Positions 43,992-53,638 of a DNA stretch of 64,000 nucleotides are shown here, in pieces. The stretch is from Desulfonispora thiosulfatigenes DSM 11270 (GTDB lineage Bacteria; Bacillota; Peptococcia; Peptococcales; Desulfonisporaceae). Under the pieces are notes generated by a model that did not search any database, was not told the DNA's origin, and worked only from the letters and a program-made list of their open reading frames with translations. The DNA lies in the NCBI RefSeq assembly GCF_900176035.1, contig NZ_FWWT01000008.1, positions 1-64,000 on the forward strand. Reading direction: 5' to 3'. A program made the translations under genes and the position numbers. Numbering within the stretch: position 1 is the stretch's first letter; each line of letters opens with the position of its first letter.

Positions 43992-45608
43992 AGCCATCAT
44001 AGCTTGAGCAGCTTGAGCTAAGATACCATTCTTAGTACTTTCCATGATTTCTTTAGCCATATCTACGTCACGTACACGAGATTCTGCAGCTGTTAAGTTT
44101 TCAGAAGATGTTCCTAAGTTGTTGATAGTATGTTCTAAACGGTTTTGAATAGCACCTAACTTGGAACGTTCAGCAGAAACATTTTTGATAGCTTTGTCAA
44201 TAGATTCTAATGCTAACGATGCACCAGATTGAGTTGACGCATCTACACCTGAAATACCTAAAGCTGATGTTCTCATATCATTAATACCAAAAGTAATAGT
44301 TTGCCCTTTATTAGCACCAATTTGGAAGGTCATACCACCATTACCACTAGCATCAGTTTGAGCTTGTGTCAAACCTAGATCTTTAACAGATGTTTTTCCT
44401 TCATAATCTTTAAACGTTACAGTTCCACTTTCACTTGTGATTTCAAATCTACCATCTTTAGTTGCATTAACTTTAACTTGCTCTACATAACCCTCTTCTC
44501 CAGCAGACTTACCTTGCAATGTGTTATAACTATCTACCGCAGTTTTAATTGCTGTTTGTAGGGCAGTTGCTGCAGCATCCATAGTTGTAGTATTATTTTC
44601 AATATCAGAACCAGTTGCTACTTTCATTTTAACACCATTTAAATCCATTTCAAAAGTAGCACCGCTAGAAACTGTGGATCCATTAAACTTATTGGTACCA
44701 GTATTTGTTGAAGCATCTGCAGTCACATCACCAGCAGTATCAGACATAATTAATGCACCAACACTGGTAGCAGCACCTTTAGTCGTAAGAGCTACAACAG
44801 AGTCAGTACCTTCTGTTCCACTTTTGATTACCAATTTTGCAGTAGCAGCTGTAGCACTATCCAAATAACCTTCTACATGCTGCACTGTTGCTCCAGCTGG
44901 ATTTTGAGCATTGTATTGATCAATTGCCTCATTTATTTTACTGGTAATTAGATCTTTCACAGAACTCAGTTGCGAGATATTAGATCCAGCCCCAATTGCT
45001 TTAATTTTATCCTTTTGTTCAGTTGTTAATAAAGTATCCCAATTAACTTCAATTGAGTGTCCATCAATATTAAAAGTATCCTTTTGAAAAGTGGTAGATG
45101 AGAGATCTGCAGCAAGAGCTTGTGCAGCAGTCATTTTACCGGCTTCAAGTTTACCCACTACAGCACTTGTAGTACTATTAGTACCAATAGTAGCACCTGA
45201 AGACTGAAGGTTACCATTAAGTAGCTTCTGAGTGTTAAACTCAGTAGTATTACCAATACGATCAATTTCTTCCTTTAATTGTTTAACTTCATCTTGAATA
45301 GCTTTACGATCTTCAGCAGTGTTAGTACCATTAGCTGATTGATCTGCAAGTTCACGCACTCTTTGTAGAATACTGTGAGTTTCATTCAATGCACCTTCAG
45401 CAGTTTGAACCATAGAAATACCATCTTGAGCGTTAGCACTCGCTTGGTTTAATCCACGAATCTGGCCACGCATTTTTTCAGAAATTGCAAGACCTGCTGC
45501 ATCATCTCCTGCTTTGTTAATACGAAGACCTGATGATAATTTCTCCATTGATTTACTTTGAGCTGTTGTTGCTCCATTCATCTGACGAAAAGCAACCTCA
45601 AATATCAA
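43947..45608 (-). CDS. Flagellin 2 (N-terminally truncated) with its own complete C-terminus
   Basis: 553-codon frame from TTG 45606-45608. It lacks the first about 15 flagellin residues: [12 protein letters not shown] replaces the expected MRINHNIAAL...QM start. Otherwise, the N-terminal domain ([20 protein letters not shown]...[14 protein letters not shown]), a low-complexity variable middle, and the C-terminal domain ([33 protein letters not shown]) are intact. It ends ...[19 protein letters not shown] before or within the intron. No SigD promoter or leader is present upstream. It is probably silent or a recombination donor. Confidence 0.85.
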   Translation of the reverse strand: MIFEVAFRQMNGATTAQSKSMEKLSSGLRINKAGDDAAGLAISEKMRGQIRGLNQASANAQDGISMVQTAEGALNETHSILQRVRELADQSANGTNTAEDRKAIQDEVKQLKEEIDRIGNTTEFNTQKLLNGNLQSSGATIGTNSTTSAVVGKLEAGKMTAAQALAADLSSTTFQKDTFNIDGHSIEVNWDTLLTTEQKDKIKAIGAGSNISQLSSVKDLITSKINEAIDQYNAQNPAGATVQHVEGYLDSATAATAKLVIKSGTEGTDSVVALTTKGAATSVGALIMSDTAGDVTADASTNTGTNKFNGSTVSSGATFEMDLNGVKMKVATGSDIENNTTTMDAAATALQTAIKTAVDSYNTLQGKSAGEEGYVEQVKVNATKDGRFEITSESGTVTFKDYEGKTSVKDLGLTQAQTDASGNGGMTFQIGANKGQTITFGINDMRTSALGISGVDASTQSGASLALESIDKAIKNVSAERSKLGAIQNRLEHTINNLGTSSENLTAAESRVRDVDMAKEIMESTKNGILAQAAQAMMAQANSMPQGILQLLR

Positions 45609-45742
45609 AAATCTTCCTAACCTTGAAACCCTTGTGGCTCAAAGAACTTGCAAATCATTTTGAAGCATCATTAGGAAAACTATATATAATGGAAGGAACT
45701 CATTCCAAAACATTAGGTGGGCATAAGAAAATGGAAGAATGA
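45603..45742 (+). pseudogene. 3' end of an unknown plus-strand gene at the flagellin 2 junction
   Basis: A plus-strand frame ends [20 protein letters not shown], then [14 protein letters not shown]-stop. The last part ([10 protein letters not shown]) recurs at the flagellin 1 junction. It looks like the C-terminus of a gene interrupted by the flagellin rearrangement. Identity unknown. Confidence 0.45.
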
Positions 45743-45808
45743 AAAACAGATGTTCATTAGGAAACCATTAGAACCTGCTCTTCATTTCTCCCATTAGAAT
45801 TCCATTTG

Positions 45809-46591
45809 CTAGACATTTGTTTCTAACAAAGTCTGTGTTTCTCGTTCGTACCCATACTTTTGGAAAAACTCTATCAATGCTACTTCAAAGATTTCCCTTT
45901 GGTTGATGTTCTTTTCCTTGCTAAAATCTCTAACCATTTGGTCTAGGGCATTGGTCATATGAACTGATTTGGTCACAAATGTTCCTTTGAGGGTAAATCG
46001 AGGTATCTGCCCTGACGGTATTGCCGATACTGACGATAAACACAGACTTTGGAGGGCTTCTTTGTTTGTAGCTAGCCATTCTAACAATGGCAAGTATTTT
46101 TCTAATCCACCATTTTCAGTGGACAGGGAACTCTCCTGCGTACCGTCAATACTAGCAGTAGCAGCACTTTCAGCAACTTTAGGTGTTGGTGAGGAAGCAG
46201 AAATATAGTTCCCTGCTTCCTGTGACCACTCAAAACCTTTTGATTTCATATAGCGTGCCATTTCAATATGGTTTTCAAAACCCACCTTGAGAGCGGTTTC
46301 CTTGAGATCAGCCCCTTCCTTGTTCAGTTCCATAACTATCCTACGTACTCTATCTGATGGAAAATTGACTATAGTTTCAAGCGGAGCATTGAGAGTATCT
46401 GCTGGCACATAGGTTCCTCTAGTTTTGTCCCAAAGAAAATTCTTGCGGTTCATATATCCATCCATAGAACGATAAGTGGAGTACCGAAATTGCTCGGCTA
46501 CTTCTTCTCTAGAAAAACCTTCCCCAAGCAATTGCAAAATATTTTTGACCTTTTCATCATAGATAGGTTGTAATGGTTCTGTTTTTGCCAT
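45809..46591 (-). CDS. HTH/RHH-like DNA-binding protein of the flagellin-associated element (copy 2)
   Basis: 260 aa from ATG 46589-46591 with AGGGGAGG upstream. Same plan as copy 1: two HTH-like units (KNILQLLGEGFSREEVAEQF, GFENHIEMARYMKSKGF), linker, then KSVHMTNALDQMVRDFSKEKN. It lies 13 bp downstream of the tyrosine recombinase stop, suggesting an operon. A paralog with changes spread evenly, mostly conservative, argues that both copies were under constraint after duplication. Confidence 0.65.
   Translation of the reverse strand: MAKTEPLQPIYDEKVKNILQLLGEGFSREEVAEQFRYSTYRSMDGYMNRKNFLWDKTRGTYVPADTLNAPLETIVNFPSDRVRRIVMELNKEGADLKETALKVGFENHIEMARYMKSKGFEWSQEAGNYISASSPTPKVAESAATASIDGTQESSLSTENGGLEKYLPLLEWLATNKEALQSLCLSSVSAIPSGQIPRFTLKGTFVTKSVHMTNALDQMVRDFSKEKNINQREIFEVALIEFFQKYGYERETQTLLETNV
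46014..46034 (-). repeat. Xer/dif-like site candidate S8 (inside the HTH gene copy 2)
   Basis: Minus strand: GTCAGTA-TCGGCAA-TACCGTC. Spacer TCGGCA also occurs in S10. Confidence 0.5.
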
Positions 46592-46604
46592 TTCTATTCC
46601 TCCC

Positions 46605-47462
46605 CTACAATGTATTGACAGCATCTTTCAAATCGTCCATATGGCTATGAACATAGATACTGGTGGTTTTGAGGCTACTATGTCCTAATAATTTTGAGAT
46701 TTTGACTAGGTGAACATCGTTTTTGACTAGCTTAGAGGCAAAGGAATGGCGGAGAATATGAGCGGTGACTTTCTTTTTCCAACCTAGAGCACCTGTTGTT
46801 TCTCTAAATACTTTTGCTACTCTTGTAGGTGAAAGGGTACCTGATATTCTTGTAGCAAAGAAATATTCAGAGACTACTTTCCAGTTCTCATTGTAGTCCA
46901 CCAATAGTTTTTTCAATTTGGAGTTGATCGGTACAAACCTATCTTTGTTTCCCTTGCCATGCCTAATATGGATGAGATTATCCTCTAAGTTCACATCTTC
47001 GACCTTAAGATTTAGACATTCAGAAATACGCATCCCTGTATAATAGAGGGTTTGGGCTACTAATCGTACCAAGTCGTGCTTGATAGCTGCCACAAACAGG
47101 TTGACTTCTTCTTCCGATAGATAGTGTCGCTCTTTTTGCTGGCACTTGATAGGTTCTAATCTTGCGGTCACATTTTGGCTGCACCACTGGCTTTTGTAGG
47201 CGTAGCTGAAAAAGGAACGCATACTTCCTAGTACCCTTTTTCTACTGATAGGTTGATAATGTTTGATTTCCTTCAAATAATAAAGATAGTTTTCAATATC
47301 TTCTTGTGTAATATCTTCTAAATATATTAGGCAGTTGTATTTTTCTTGTAGATAGCGGTTCAGAAGGGTTAGATCTTCATAATAAGCTCTAATAGTGACT
47401 GGACTTCTTTCTATGTTCGCTTGATACCTTCCAAATAATTTGACTGCTTGCATAAATAACAT
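46605..47462 (-). CDS. Tyrosine recombinase, XerC/XerD-like
   Basis: 285 aa. N-terminal SAM-like core-binding domain (FGRYQANIERSPVTIRAYYED). The catalytic residues are all visible: Arg in YTGMRISECLNL, Lys in HGKGNKDRFVP, HxxR in ILRHSFASKL, His in KLLGHSSLKTTS, and the nucleophile Tyr in SIYVHSH. The start has AAGGAGG about 10 nt upstream. It should act on 7-bp-spacer sites such as S8 and others here (inference). Pairs with the HTH gene that follows. Confidence 0.9.
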   Translation of the reverse strand: MLFMQAVKLFGRYQANIERSPVTIRAYYEDLTLLNRYLQEKYNCLIYLEDITQEDIENYLYYLKEIKHYQPISRKRVLGSMRSFFSYAYKSQWCSQNVTARLEPIKCQQKERHYLSEEEVNLFVAAIKHDLVRLVAQTLYYTGMRISECLNLKVEDVNLEDNLIHIRHGKGNKDRFVPINSKLKKLLVDYNENWKVVSEYFFATRISGTLSPTRVAKVFRETTGALGWKKKVTAHILRHSFASKLVKNDVHLVKISKLLGHSSLKTTSIYVHSHMDDLKDAVNTL

Positions 47463-47555
47463 ATGACTAATTCCTCCTTCCAGTGATTCAAAATAATAAT
47501 ATATAGTCGAAAATTGTGCTAAAACCCTTTGGATGCCAATAGGTTAGGAAATGGT

Positions 47556-47587
47556 CTTTCGGGGCAACTGTTTTTGAGCCCCGAAAG
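47556..47587. terminator. GC-rich hairpin after the acidic-protein gene
   Basis: A 10-bp perfect stem (CTTTCGGGGC / GCCCCGAAAG) with a 12-nt loop. No T-run follows on the minus strand, so it may be a processing or stability element rather than a terminator. Related TCGGGGC/GCCCCGA hairpins lie in the other spacers of this operon. Confidence 0.5.
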
Positions 47588-47607
47588 TCCCTTAGAAAAC
47601 TCTAAAT

Positions 47608-48276
47608 CTATCTTTTCTTTCTGAATGGGCGAACAACAATGACATTCTCCCAAACATTGCCCTTTTCATCTGTACGATGTTCGATGGATACCCTCACCTT
47701 TTTTCCTTCAACACCTTTCAAATTGAACCCTGAAGTTGGTGCTGCACCTAGAATTCCCTTTAGAATTGAGTATAGTCTACTTCTAGGATCCATGCTTCGA
47801 TTCGCTACAAATGGCACGGTAACCTTCTCTCCTGTTTCTGGATTCTTGATAATAAATGGTAAAGTAATCTTTACCCAAGGACCATATTTTCCTTCCTCTT
47901 TTTCTGCTTTAGGCTTACCTACCGTACCCAAATAATCAGTCTCATCTAGCTTTGGTTGTCTAAGAGATTCCTTGAGGGTAAATAGATCATCATCGTCCTC
48001 GTCTGATTCATCCACTTCAAAGTCATCGTCATCATCATCTTCGTCTGATTCATCGAAAGTGTCAGCATCCAAATCGAGTTCTTCCTCATCTAGTTCATTT
48101 TCATCATACTCAAAGTCAACATCATCATGGCCTTGATCCAATTCCTCTAATTCTTCATCATCAAAAAAATCAAGTTCATTGTCGTCTACATCTTCCTCAC
48201 CATCAAAAAGATTGTCCTGATTTACAGTCCCCACATTTGCAAACATTTCATCTAATTCATTCATCTCTTTAGCCAT
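47608..48276 (-). CDS. Acidic protein with OB-like C-terminus, unknown
   Basis: 222 aa from ATG 48274-48276, where GGAGG lies 8 nt upstream; the frame could extend 11 codons. Residues about 15-115 are extremely Asp/Glu-rich (DEEELEELDQGHDDVDFEYDE). The C-terminal 110 residues (PWVKITLPFIIKNPETGEKV, then RLYSILKGILGAAPTSGF) resemble a compact beta domain. Possibly a ssDNA- or DNA-mimic-type replication partner of the primase next to it, but not a recognised family. Confidence 0.5.
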   Translation of the reverse strand: MAKEMNELDEMFANVGTVNQDNLFDGEEDVDDNELDFFDDEELEELDQGHDDVDFEYDENELDEEELDLDADTFDESDEDDDDDDFEVDESDEDDDDLFTLKESLRQPKLDETDYLGTVGKPKAEKEEGKYGPWVKITLPFIIKNPETGEKVTVPFVANRSMDPRSRLYSILKGILGAAPTSGFNLKGVEGKKVRVSIEHRTDEKGNVWENVIVVRPFRKKR

Positions 48277-48341
48277 TTTTAAATTCCTCCATTTTTTTAA
48301 AAGTTTCATTGATATCTTTTACTGATATTTTTTAGGGGTCA

Positions 48342-48365
48342 TCGGGGCTCTGTTTTGTGCCCCGA
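48342..48365. repeat. TCGGGGC/GCCCCGA hairpin between primase and acidic-protein genes
   Basis: Seven-bp perfect stem with a 10-nt loop at the start of the 106-bp spacer. The same stem core occurs at 47556-47587, and imperfect relatives at about 51220 and 55421. Confidence 0.6.
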
Positions 48366-48381
48366 ATTCCCAGGTTCGACA

Positions 48382-51162
48382 CTATTGAGCTACTCTGCCT
48401 TCATCATCACTATCAAGCACATTTCGGTACACATGTAGGACCCTTGGTCTTAATGGTTTTTCCTTTGGATTTGCTCTTCGCTTAGGAATGTTTTTCTTAA
48501 TACAGCGGTGAACATTTCCTTCTGAATCCTTTTCAACTTGAATCATGTTGGCGTGTTCAAGGTTCTTCCAAAGTGTACGATCTTTGACTGGAAATGCTTC
48601 TCCACGACTTGCTAAAAATTTTACCACCGCATTATAAGTTGCATCTGGGAGTAAGTAGTAGAAGGTCTCATCCGACCAACCAATATGCTCTCCAGCAATA
48701 GAATCAAATTCATAGTGGCTAGTGGACTTCTTAATCGGATCGATTCGCACTTTGGACATAGAGAGCAATTCACCAAGGATTCTAGTGAAAATTTGTTCTG
48801 GTCTTTCTTGGTTCACTTGACCTCCTTGTTTCTGTACTAGTGACACAAGAACATCTTCTGCTTCTCCCAACATTTCTTTTACCTCATCTGATGATGTCAC
48901 ATCAAGTGATTCCATGTAGCCCAGCATCAAATCATAGGCAAGGTAGAGCCATGCTGCTGCCTCACCAAGACGTCCATGTGCTGCGTTCTTTTGGAACTGT
49001 TCACGCTTCTCTTGGAATTGCTCCAACAGGATTTCTGGAAGATCGTCCATTTTTGGCATTAGCCATTTGATGTAACCCACCATTGCTTCCGAAAGCAATA
49101 GACCATCATTCTGAATCTTTGTTAACATCTTTAAATCCACATCTCCAGACTTAATTTCTGCACCTATAAAACGTGCGACCGATGATTGACCTTGCGGCAA
49201 ATCCTCACCAGTAACCAACCCCATTCCCCTAGGAGCATACGTTTTTTGAAACTCTGTGGTTGATTTCAGACGTCCTCTTCCGATTCGATCCCCAAACATT
49301 CGCAAGATTCTTTGTGCTGTTTGTGCCATTTTCTGAGCTTCATAACGGCTTGCTTCTGGGTGATAATCGTCAATTAGTAGCAATGTATCCTTGGTCACAA
49401 AAGATCGTTTTTCCAAAGCATTTGCAGTATCTTTGAAACTAGCAGGTGGATTTTTGCTGATAAATTCTGCTCCAAAGTGTGCAAGGAATGCTAGACTCAG
49501 GGAAGTTTTTCTCGAACCTGTTAGCCCATGCAACCAAAGAATAAAGTTTGGCTCAATGCCTGCTTTTCTAAGCACCTCAACAAGCGGTGATAAATATACC
49601 AATGCCAGTAAAGGTATAGTAATATCCAACGGGGCTATCTTTAGCAAAGAAAAACTTGTTTCCGCAGCCTTCTTTGCATCTCTGATTTCTGATGGTAAAG
49701 CATAGCGGGCTAGTTCCTTCTCTACTTCAACTGTGATGTTCTCAGCACCGATACATCCTTCCGAATGCAGGTACACCCAACTGCCATCATCTAATTGACA
49801 CCAACCCAGATGGGTAAAAATCCGATGTTGTACAACTTCCTTTGCCATGTTTTGTACAGCATCTCTACATAGGTCTTTACGATTTTGTCCTGCTCGGATG
49901 GAAGCCTCAATGCCCCAGTTTTTCAACACCCAGCTCATTATTGGGAATTCGGATGCAGAGACATCAATGGCAGGTAATGGCTTTGCATCTTTAAGCACAC
50001 CTTCGATTCTAAATGTCCGATCTTCGGTCACACCATCATCCCGTATCACTTCCATCGTTGGCCTTGCCACAAAGTTTGCGACTGTGAATGGATTCCCTTT
50101 TTTGTCAAATGAACATAGATTACCATGGTGATCTATGGTGTAATCATCAACTGAATCTAATGCCTGGATGTATGGTTGATAGACAGGATCTGTTGGTAGC
50201 GTAGGACCATCCATCATGTTTCGAATGAACGAACCTGGAGAATTAGTTATCTCTTCATCATTCAGATTTAGTGTGGAATGGCAACCTTCGATAGTTTCTT
50301 CCCCACAACCGAAAGTCGAACAACGGACCATTGGCCCCGTTCCATTCTCATCTGTCTCTGCAATCAAAGATAGACTTCTTGCATCACTACGTTCGTCATG
50401 CTTGTCTGACGACTTTGAAAATAGTTTAGCTGCCTCATGCTGCCCTGCATTAACTAGAAGTCTCATCCAATTGTGCCAATCTTCCTCACTGATGCCTTGA
50501 GCTTGTTGTTCTTTCCAGCTTTCTTGAAAAAGCGGACATTTACCAGCTAGTCTCTCTAAAACACCTACAGCTTCTTTTGGCTTCTTTGCTGCTTTTTGAC
50601 TAGCTTTCTTTTGTTCCTTTGGCTTTTTCCCCGTCATCAAGTCAATCATCCATTGAGGAGCCTCTGCTACTTCGATACTAGAAGGTCCCTTGCCTTTCAT
50701 CCAAAAATATTCCTTTCCATTTGGATGAATGGATGGTGGCATGATTGTCTGTTGTCCCTCTCCAAGAAGTGCAAGCTCATTGTGCTCCCCTTCTAAAGAC
50801 TCCACATACTTTTTTGGAACCAGCCCCTTCGGAATGCGGTACAAAAGACGAATACCACCACCTGGGGTTTTAAATGACCATGTGTCAGGAAGATCTCCAT
50901 TACTGACTTCTTTCAACCGAGCAATCCCTTTTTGACCATCTGCATCAATTCCAACTAAACCTGAAGCTTGTCCAAGCACTAACCCAACATTGGAATTAGG
51001 ATACTTCGTACCCCATTCATCAAGCTCTTCTTTTGTCGGGACCCCTCGTTTTTGCCAGCTGGAAATCTTAGGTACCTTTTCCTTGCAAGGAACCACTGCC
51101 AGATGGAACTTGTTAGCATAGGTTCGTAGGTAATGGGCACGTTTGTCTTGTTGTTGATTCAT
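48382..51162 (-). CDS. Primase-polymerase/helicase of a plasmid or phage replicon (DUF927-like)
   Basis: 926 aa from ATG 51160-51162, preceded by AAGGGTG. The N-terminus (residues about 5-170) is a PrimPol-type domain: VGLVLGQASGLVGIDADG has the DxD. A zinc-binding-like cluster (CSTFGCGEETIEGCH) lies near residue 285. The middle has a DUF927-like ATPase domain with Walker A GLTGSRKTSLSLAFLAHFG and Walker B TLLLIDDYHP. Such proteins start replication of plasmids, phages and integrative elements. It is encoded just after the gene interrupted by the transposon. Confidence 0.8.
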   Translation of the reverse strand: MNQQQDKRAHYLRTYANKFHLAVVPCKEKVPKISSWQKRGVPTKEELDEWGTKYPNSNVGLVLGQASGLVGIDADGQKGIARLKEVSNGDLPDTWSFKTPGGGIRLLYRIPKGLVPKKYVESLEGEHNELALLGEGQQTIMPPSIHPNGKEYFWMKGKGPSSIEVAEAPQWMIDLMTGKKPKEQKKASQKAAKKPKEAVGVLERLAGKCPLFQESWKEQQAQGISEEDWHNWMRLLVNAGQHEAAKLFSKSSDKHDERSDARSLSLIAETDENGTGPMVRCSTFGCGEETIEGCHSTLNLNDEEITNSPGSFIRNMMDGPTLPTDPVYQPYIQALDSVDDYTIDHHGNLCSFDKKGNPFTVANFVARPTMEVIRDDGVTEDRTFRIEGVLKDAKPLPAIDVSASEFPIMSWVLKNWGIEASIRAGQNRKDLCRDAVQNMAKEVVQHRIFTHLGWCQLDDGSWVYLHSEGCIGAENITVEVEKELARYALPSEIRDAKKAAETSFSLLKIAPLDITIPLLALVYLSPLVEVLRKAGIEPNFILWLHGLTGSRKTSLSLAFLAHFGAEFISKNPPASFKDTANALEKRSFVTKDTLLLIDDYHPEASRYEAQKMAQTAQRILRMFGDRIGRGRLKSTTEFQKTYAPRGMGLVTGEDLPQGQSSVARFIGAEIKSGDVDLKMLTKIQNDGLLLSEAMVGYIKWLMPKMDDLPEILLEQFQEKREQFQKNAAHGRLGEAAAWLYLAYDLMLGYMESLDVTSSDEVKEMLGEAEDVLVSLVQKQGGQVNQERPEQIFTRILGELLSMSKVRIDPIKKSTSHYEFDSIAGEHIGWSDETFYYLLPDATYNAVVKFLASRGEAFPVKDRTLWKNLEHANMIQVEKDSEGNVHRCIKKNIPKRRANPKEKPLRPRVLHVYRNVLDSDDEGRVAQ

Positions 51163-51219
51163 CAAAATCACCCTTCATATTTATTTTCCATAGAACATTA
51201 TTTTTTCATGATAGGGCAT

Positions 51220-51448
51220 TCGGGGCTTCCCCCTTTTCCCCTCAAAAAACAATACCTTCGTTTCGAAAAAGCATCAGTACTTGAACTTTAGCAATACTTA
51301 CTGCTACTTTTTATTTAAGAGTTTTTGTCTCTGTAATTAGATACTACTATAGATTCGTTTGAGCAATTAAAAGCCCAAATCAAAAAAAATTTTGGCCCCC
51401 TAGTTTCGCCTCTAAAAAAACAAAAAAGTCACATGAACATATAGATGC
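51220..51448. other. Spacer with GC-rich motif, 3' side of the interrupted gene
   Basis: About 230 bp. CGGGGC...CCCC (51221-51242) is an imperfect member of the hairpin family in this operon. A terminator for the interrupted gene follows (51412-51460). No other gene is seen. Confidence 0.5.
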
Positions 51449-51460
51449 TCATAGTGACTT
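51412..51460 (-). terminator. Terminator of the gene interrupted by the transposon
   Basis: Minus strand: AAGTCAC-T-ATGA ... TCAT-GTGACTT stem (51426-51460) followed by TTTTGTTTTTTTAG. It overlaps the TGA at 51449-51451, the original end of the split gene. Confidence 0.7.
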
Positions 51461-51567
51461 TCCATTTTTATAATTATTCAGGAAGTTTTCTACTCTTTCA
51501 AATTCCTCTTTAGAAGGACGTTTTAACCTTTCAATTCTATCGCTCAACCTTTCTTCACGGAATGTAT
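51449..51567 (-). pseudogene. Detached C-terminus of the gene at 54596-55360
   Basis: Joined across the 3-kb transposon after removing one ATGTAT duplicate, the frame of the 254-aa gene continues through this stretch as ...EALHTFREERLSDRIERLK, then RPSKEEFERVENFLNNYKNGKSL, and stops at TGA 51449. So the transposon split a gene of about 290 codons, leaving both halves intact. Confidence 0.85.
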
Positions 51568-51690
51568 TGTAAACTTGCACTTTATATCATCCAAAAAGCC
51601 CATAATTTTAGCAAATTAAAATATCTATAAAAATAAATCACCCTGATTTAAATTGCTAAAGATTAAGCAAAATAAATTAGGGTGATAAAA

Positions 51691-52221
51691 ATGCAAAAAA
51701 TATATGATTTTAAAATTAGTCCATTTATTTATGAAAAATTAGGTGTAGAAAATAAATTTCCAGTTTTAAATACATGCCCTGCATGTAAAGCCAACGTAAT
51801 TTTAAAAAGACATGGTTTCTACTATAGAAATATTTATCTACTTAAGAGAAATCTTAGAATTCCTATCTGTAGATATTACTGTCCTTCCTGCCAAAAGACC
51901 ACTTCTTTGCTTCCGATATTTCTTATACCTTATTATCAATTACCATTAAAGCTTATTTTTACGGCGATAAAAGAAAAAATACTGCATGGAAAAAATATAT
52001 TTTCATTAGTCCGTCAACATTTAAGCTTTCTTAAAAAAAGATTCTTTAAAAATCTTAATATCATGGAAGCATTTTTTAGAGATTTAAAGTTTAAAGATTT
52101 CATCCCTAAGGATATCAATAAAAAGGCCATGAAGATCGTCAAAATGATTTGGGTATCCCCAGAAGAAACCTTTAGCAGAAAGTTTTTTCATCATTTTTCA
52201 CGATCATTCATGACACCATAA
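51691..52221 (+). CDS. Zinc-ribbon protein of the transposon (DUF6431-like)
   Basis: 176 aa from ATG 51691 (GGGTGATAAAA before it). Two CxxC pairs, TCPACKANVILKRHGFYYR and YYCPSCQKTTSLLP, form a zinc ribbon. The rest is basic with helix-rich segments (LIFTAIKEKILHGKNIFSLV). It is the first gene of the element. A target-selection or accessory role is possible; I do not claim it. Confidence 0.65.
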   Translation: MQKIYDFKISPFIYEKLGVENKFPVLNTCPACKANVILKRHGFYYRNIYLLKRNLRIPICRYYCPSCQKTTSLLPIFLIPYYQLPLKLIFTAIKEKILHGKNIFSLVRQHLSFLKKRFFKNLNIMEAFFRDLKFKDFIPKDINKKAMKIVKMIWVSPEETFSRKFFHHFSRSFMTP

Positions 52222-52363
52222 CATTTTAATTTTACCCTAAAAAGGACATTTTAATACTTCAAATATCTGACCACACACCTTTTGCGTTTAAAGTAGTTTT
52301 AAGGATTATTAAAATATCTTTAATGGTCTTTATATCACTTTAAATTAAGGAGGGGTAACTTTT

Positions 52364-53638
52364 ATGGATGAAAGTACCAGGGAAAGTATTGCACTTTTTC
52401 GCTATGGCTTAATTGCGCCCATTTTAAATGGACAGGTTAAAAGTCAAAAAGAATATTTGGCCCAAATAGCTACTATAAAACATGATGTTCCTCATTATGG
52501 ACTTAAAGAGTTTTCACCAAAGACAATAGAATTCTGGGTAAGGTATTACCGAAGGTATGGTTTTGACGGGTTAAAACCTAAAGGCAGAAGCGATAAAGGT
52601 TCTTCAAGAAAAATTCCTGCAGAACTTAGCGAGAAAATTATTCTTAAAAGGAAAGAATCCTTGGGACTAAGTGTTACTCTTTTTTATGAAAGTTTAGTTA
52701 AAGAAGGATTGTTTTATCCTCATAATATTTCTTATACTACTGTTTATCGTTTTCTAAAAAAAGAAAATCTAGTAGAACATACAGAAAGTATTACTAATGA
52801 GCGAAAAAGATTTAGTTATGATAAGGTAAATCAATTGTGGCAAGGGGATACCCTTTATGGTCCATATATTAAAGTGGGAGGAAAAAAAGTAGGCACATAT
52901 CTTTTAGCTTTCATTGACGATGCCTCAAGACTCGTTCCTTTTGGTCAATTCTTTTTAGCTGAAAATATAAATTCTCTAAAAACAGTTTTTAAAGAATCTA
53001 TTTTAAGAAGAGGAATACCAAAGCTTGTTTATGTAGATAATGGGAAGATTTTTCAAAGTGGAGATTTTTCTTTAGCCTGTGCTTCCCTTGGAATTACACT
53101 TATTCATACTAAGCCTTATGACCCAGCAGCTAAAGGTAAGATAGAACGTTTCTTTGGAACAGTCAGAACTAGATTTTTACCTACTTTAGATAAAGAAGCT
53201 AATTTTTCTTTAGAAGATTTAAATATTTCTTTTTGGAAATGGCTTGAGGAGGATTACCATAGAAGAAACCATACAGGAATTAACATGCCTCCTCTTGATT
53301 TCTTTATTTCTCAATTTAGTGAAGTTAAAATGTGTGCTAATCCTAAAATTTTAGATGAAGTATTTTTAAAAAGAGTAGTACGTAAAGTCAAACATGATGC
53401 TACTATTTCTTTAAATTCTATTTTATATGAGGTGCCTTTTAAATATATTGGAGAAAAGTTAGATATCAGATATTCTGAAGATAATTTAGATGAAATATTT
53501 ATTTATCTTGATGGAAAAAGAATAGACTCTGGTAAAAAGGTCTCTTTTAGTGATAATACCAAGATTAAAAGAGCTAAAAATATTAAAGATCCTTCTCCTT
53601 TAGCCTTTAAAGAAATTAATAAAGGGAGGGAGAATTAA
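52364..53638 (+). CDS. DDE transposase/integrase (rve fold)
   Basis: 424 aa, with AAGGAGGGG before ATG. Two N-terminal HTH-like regions (FSPKTIEFWVRYYRRYGFDG and SYTTVYRFLKKENL). The catalytic triad is Asp in NQLWQGDTLYGPYI, Asp in PKLVYVDNGKIFQ and Glu in AKGKIERFFGTVRTR. A C-terminal beta region follows (TISLNSILYEVPFKYIGEKL). The architecture with a following AAA ATPase resembles TniA/TnsB-type systems. It overlaps nothing and stops one base before the ATPase. Confidence 0.9.
   Translation: MDESTRESIALFRYGLIAPILNGQVKSQKEYLAQIATIKHDVPHYGLKEFSPKTIEFWVRYYRRYGFDGLKPKGRSDKGSSRKIPAELSEKIILKRKESLGLSVTLFYESLVKEGLFYPHNISYTTVYRFLKKENLVEHTESITNERKRFSYDKVNQLWQGDTLYGPYIKVGGKKVGTYLLAFIDDASRLVPFGQFFLAENINSLKTVFKESILRRGIPKLVYVDNGKIFQSGDFSLACASLGITLIHTKPYDPAAKGKIERFFGTVRTRFLPTLDKEANFSLEDLNISFWKWLEEDYHRRNHTGINMPPLDFFISQFSEVKMCANPKILDEVFLKRVVRKVKHDATISLNSILYEVPFKYIGEKLDIRYSEDNLDEIFIYLDGKRIDSGKKVSFSDNTKIKRAKNIKDPSPLAFKEINKGREN

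Larger units (their letters stand above)
45712..46624. repeat. Repeat unit A, copy 2 (paired with 38949-39877)
   Basis: About 0.9 kb nearly identical to 38949-39877, including the GGTGGGCATAAG junction, the HTH gene and the S8/S2-type site. Here the recombinase gene upstream is intact. Confidence 0.85.

Noticed and set aside
46145-46165. GTCAATA-CTAGCAG-TAGCAGC as a twelfth recombination site
   Set aside because: Right arm departs from consensus and it lies in coding sequence also present at 39385-39405; not counted.
51283-51320. ATCAGTA-like sequence near the primase start
   Set aside because: Only the left arm is present, and there is no 7-bp-spaced partner arm.
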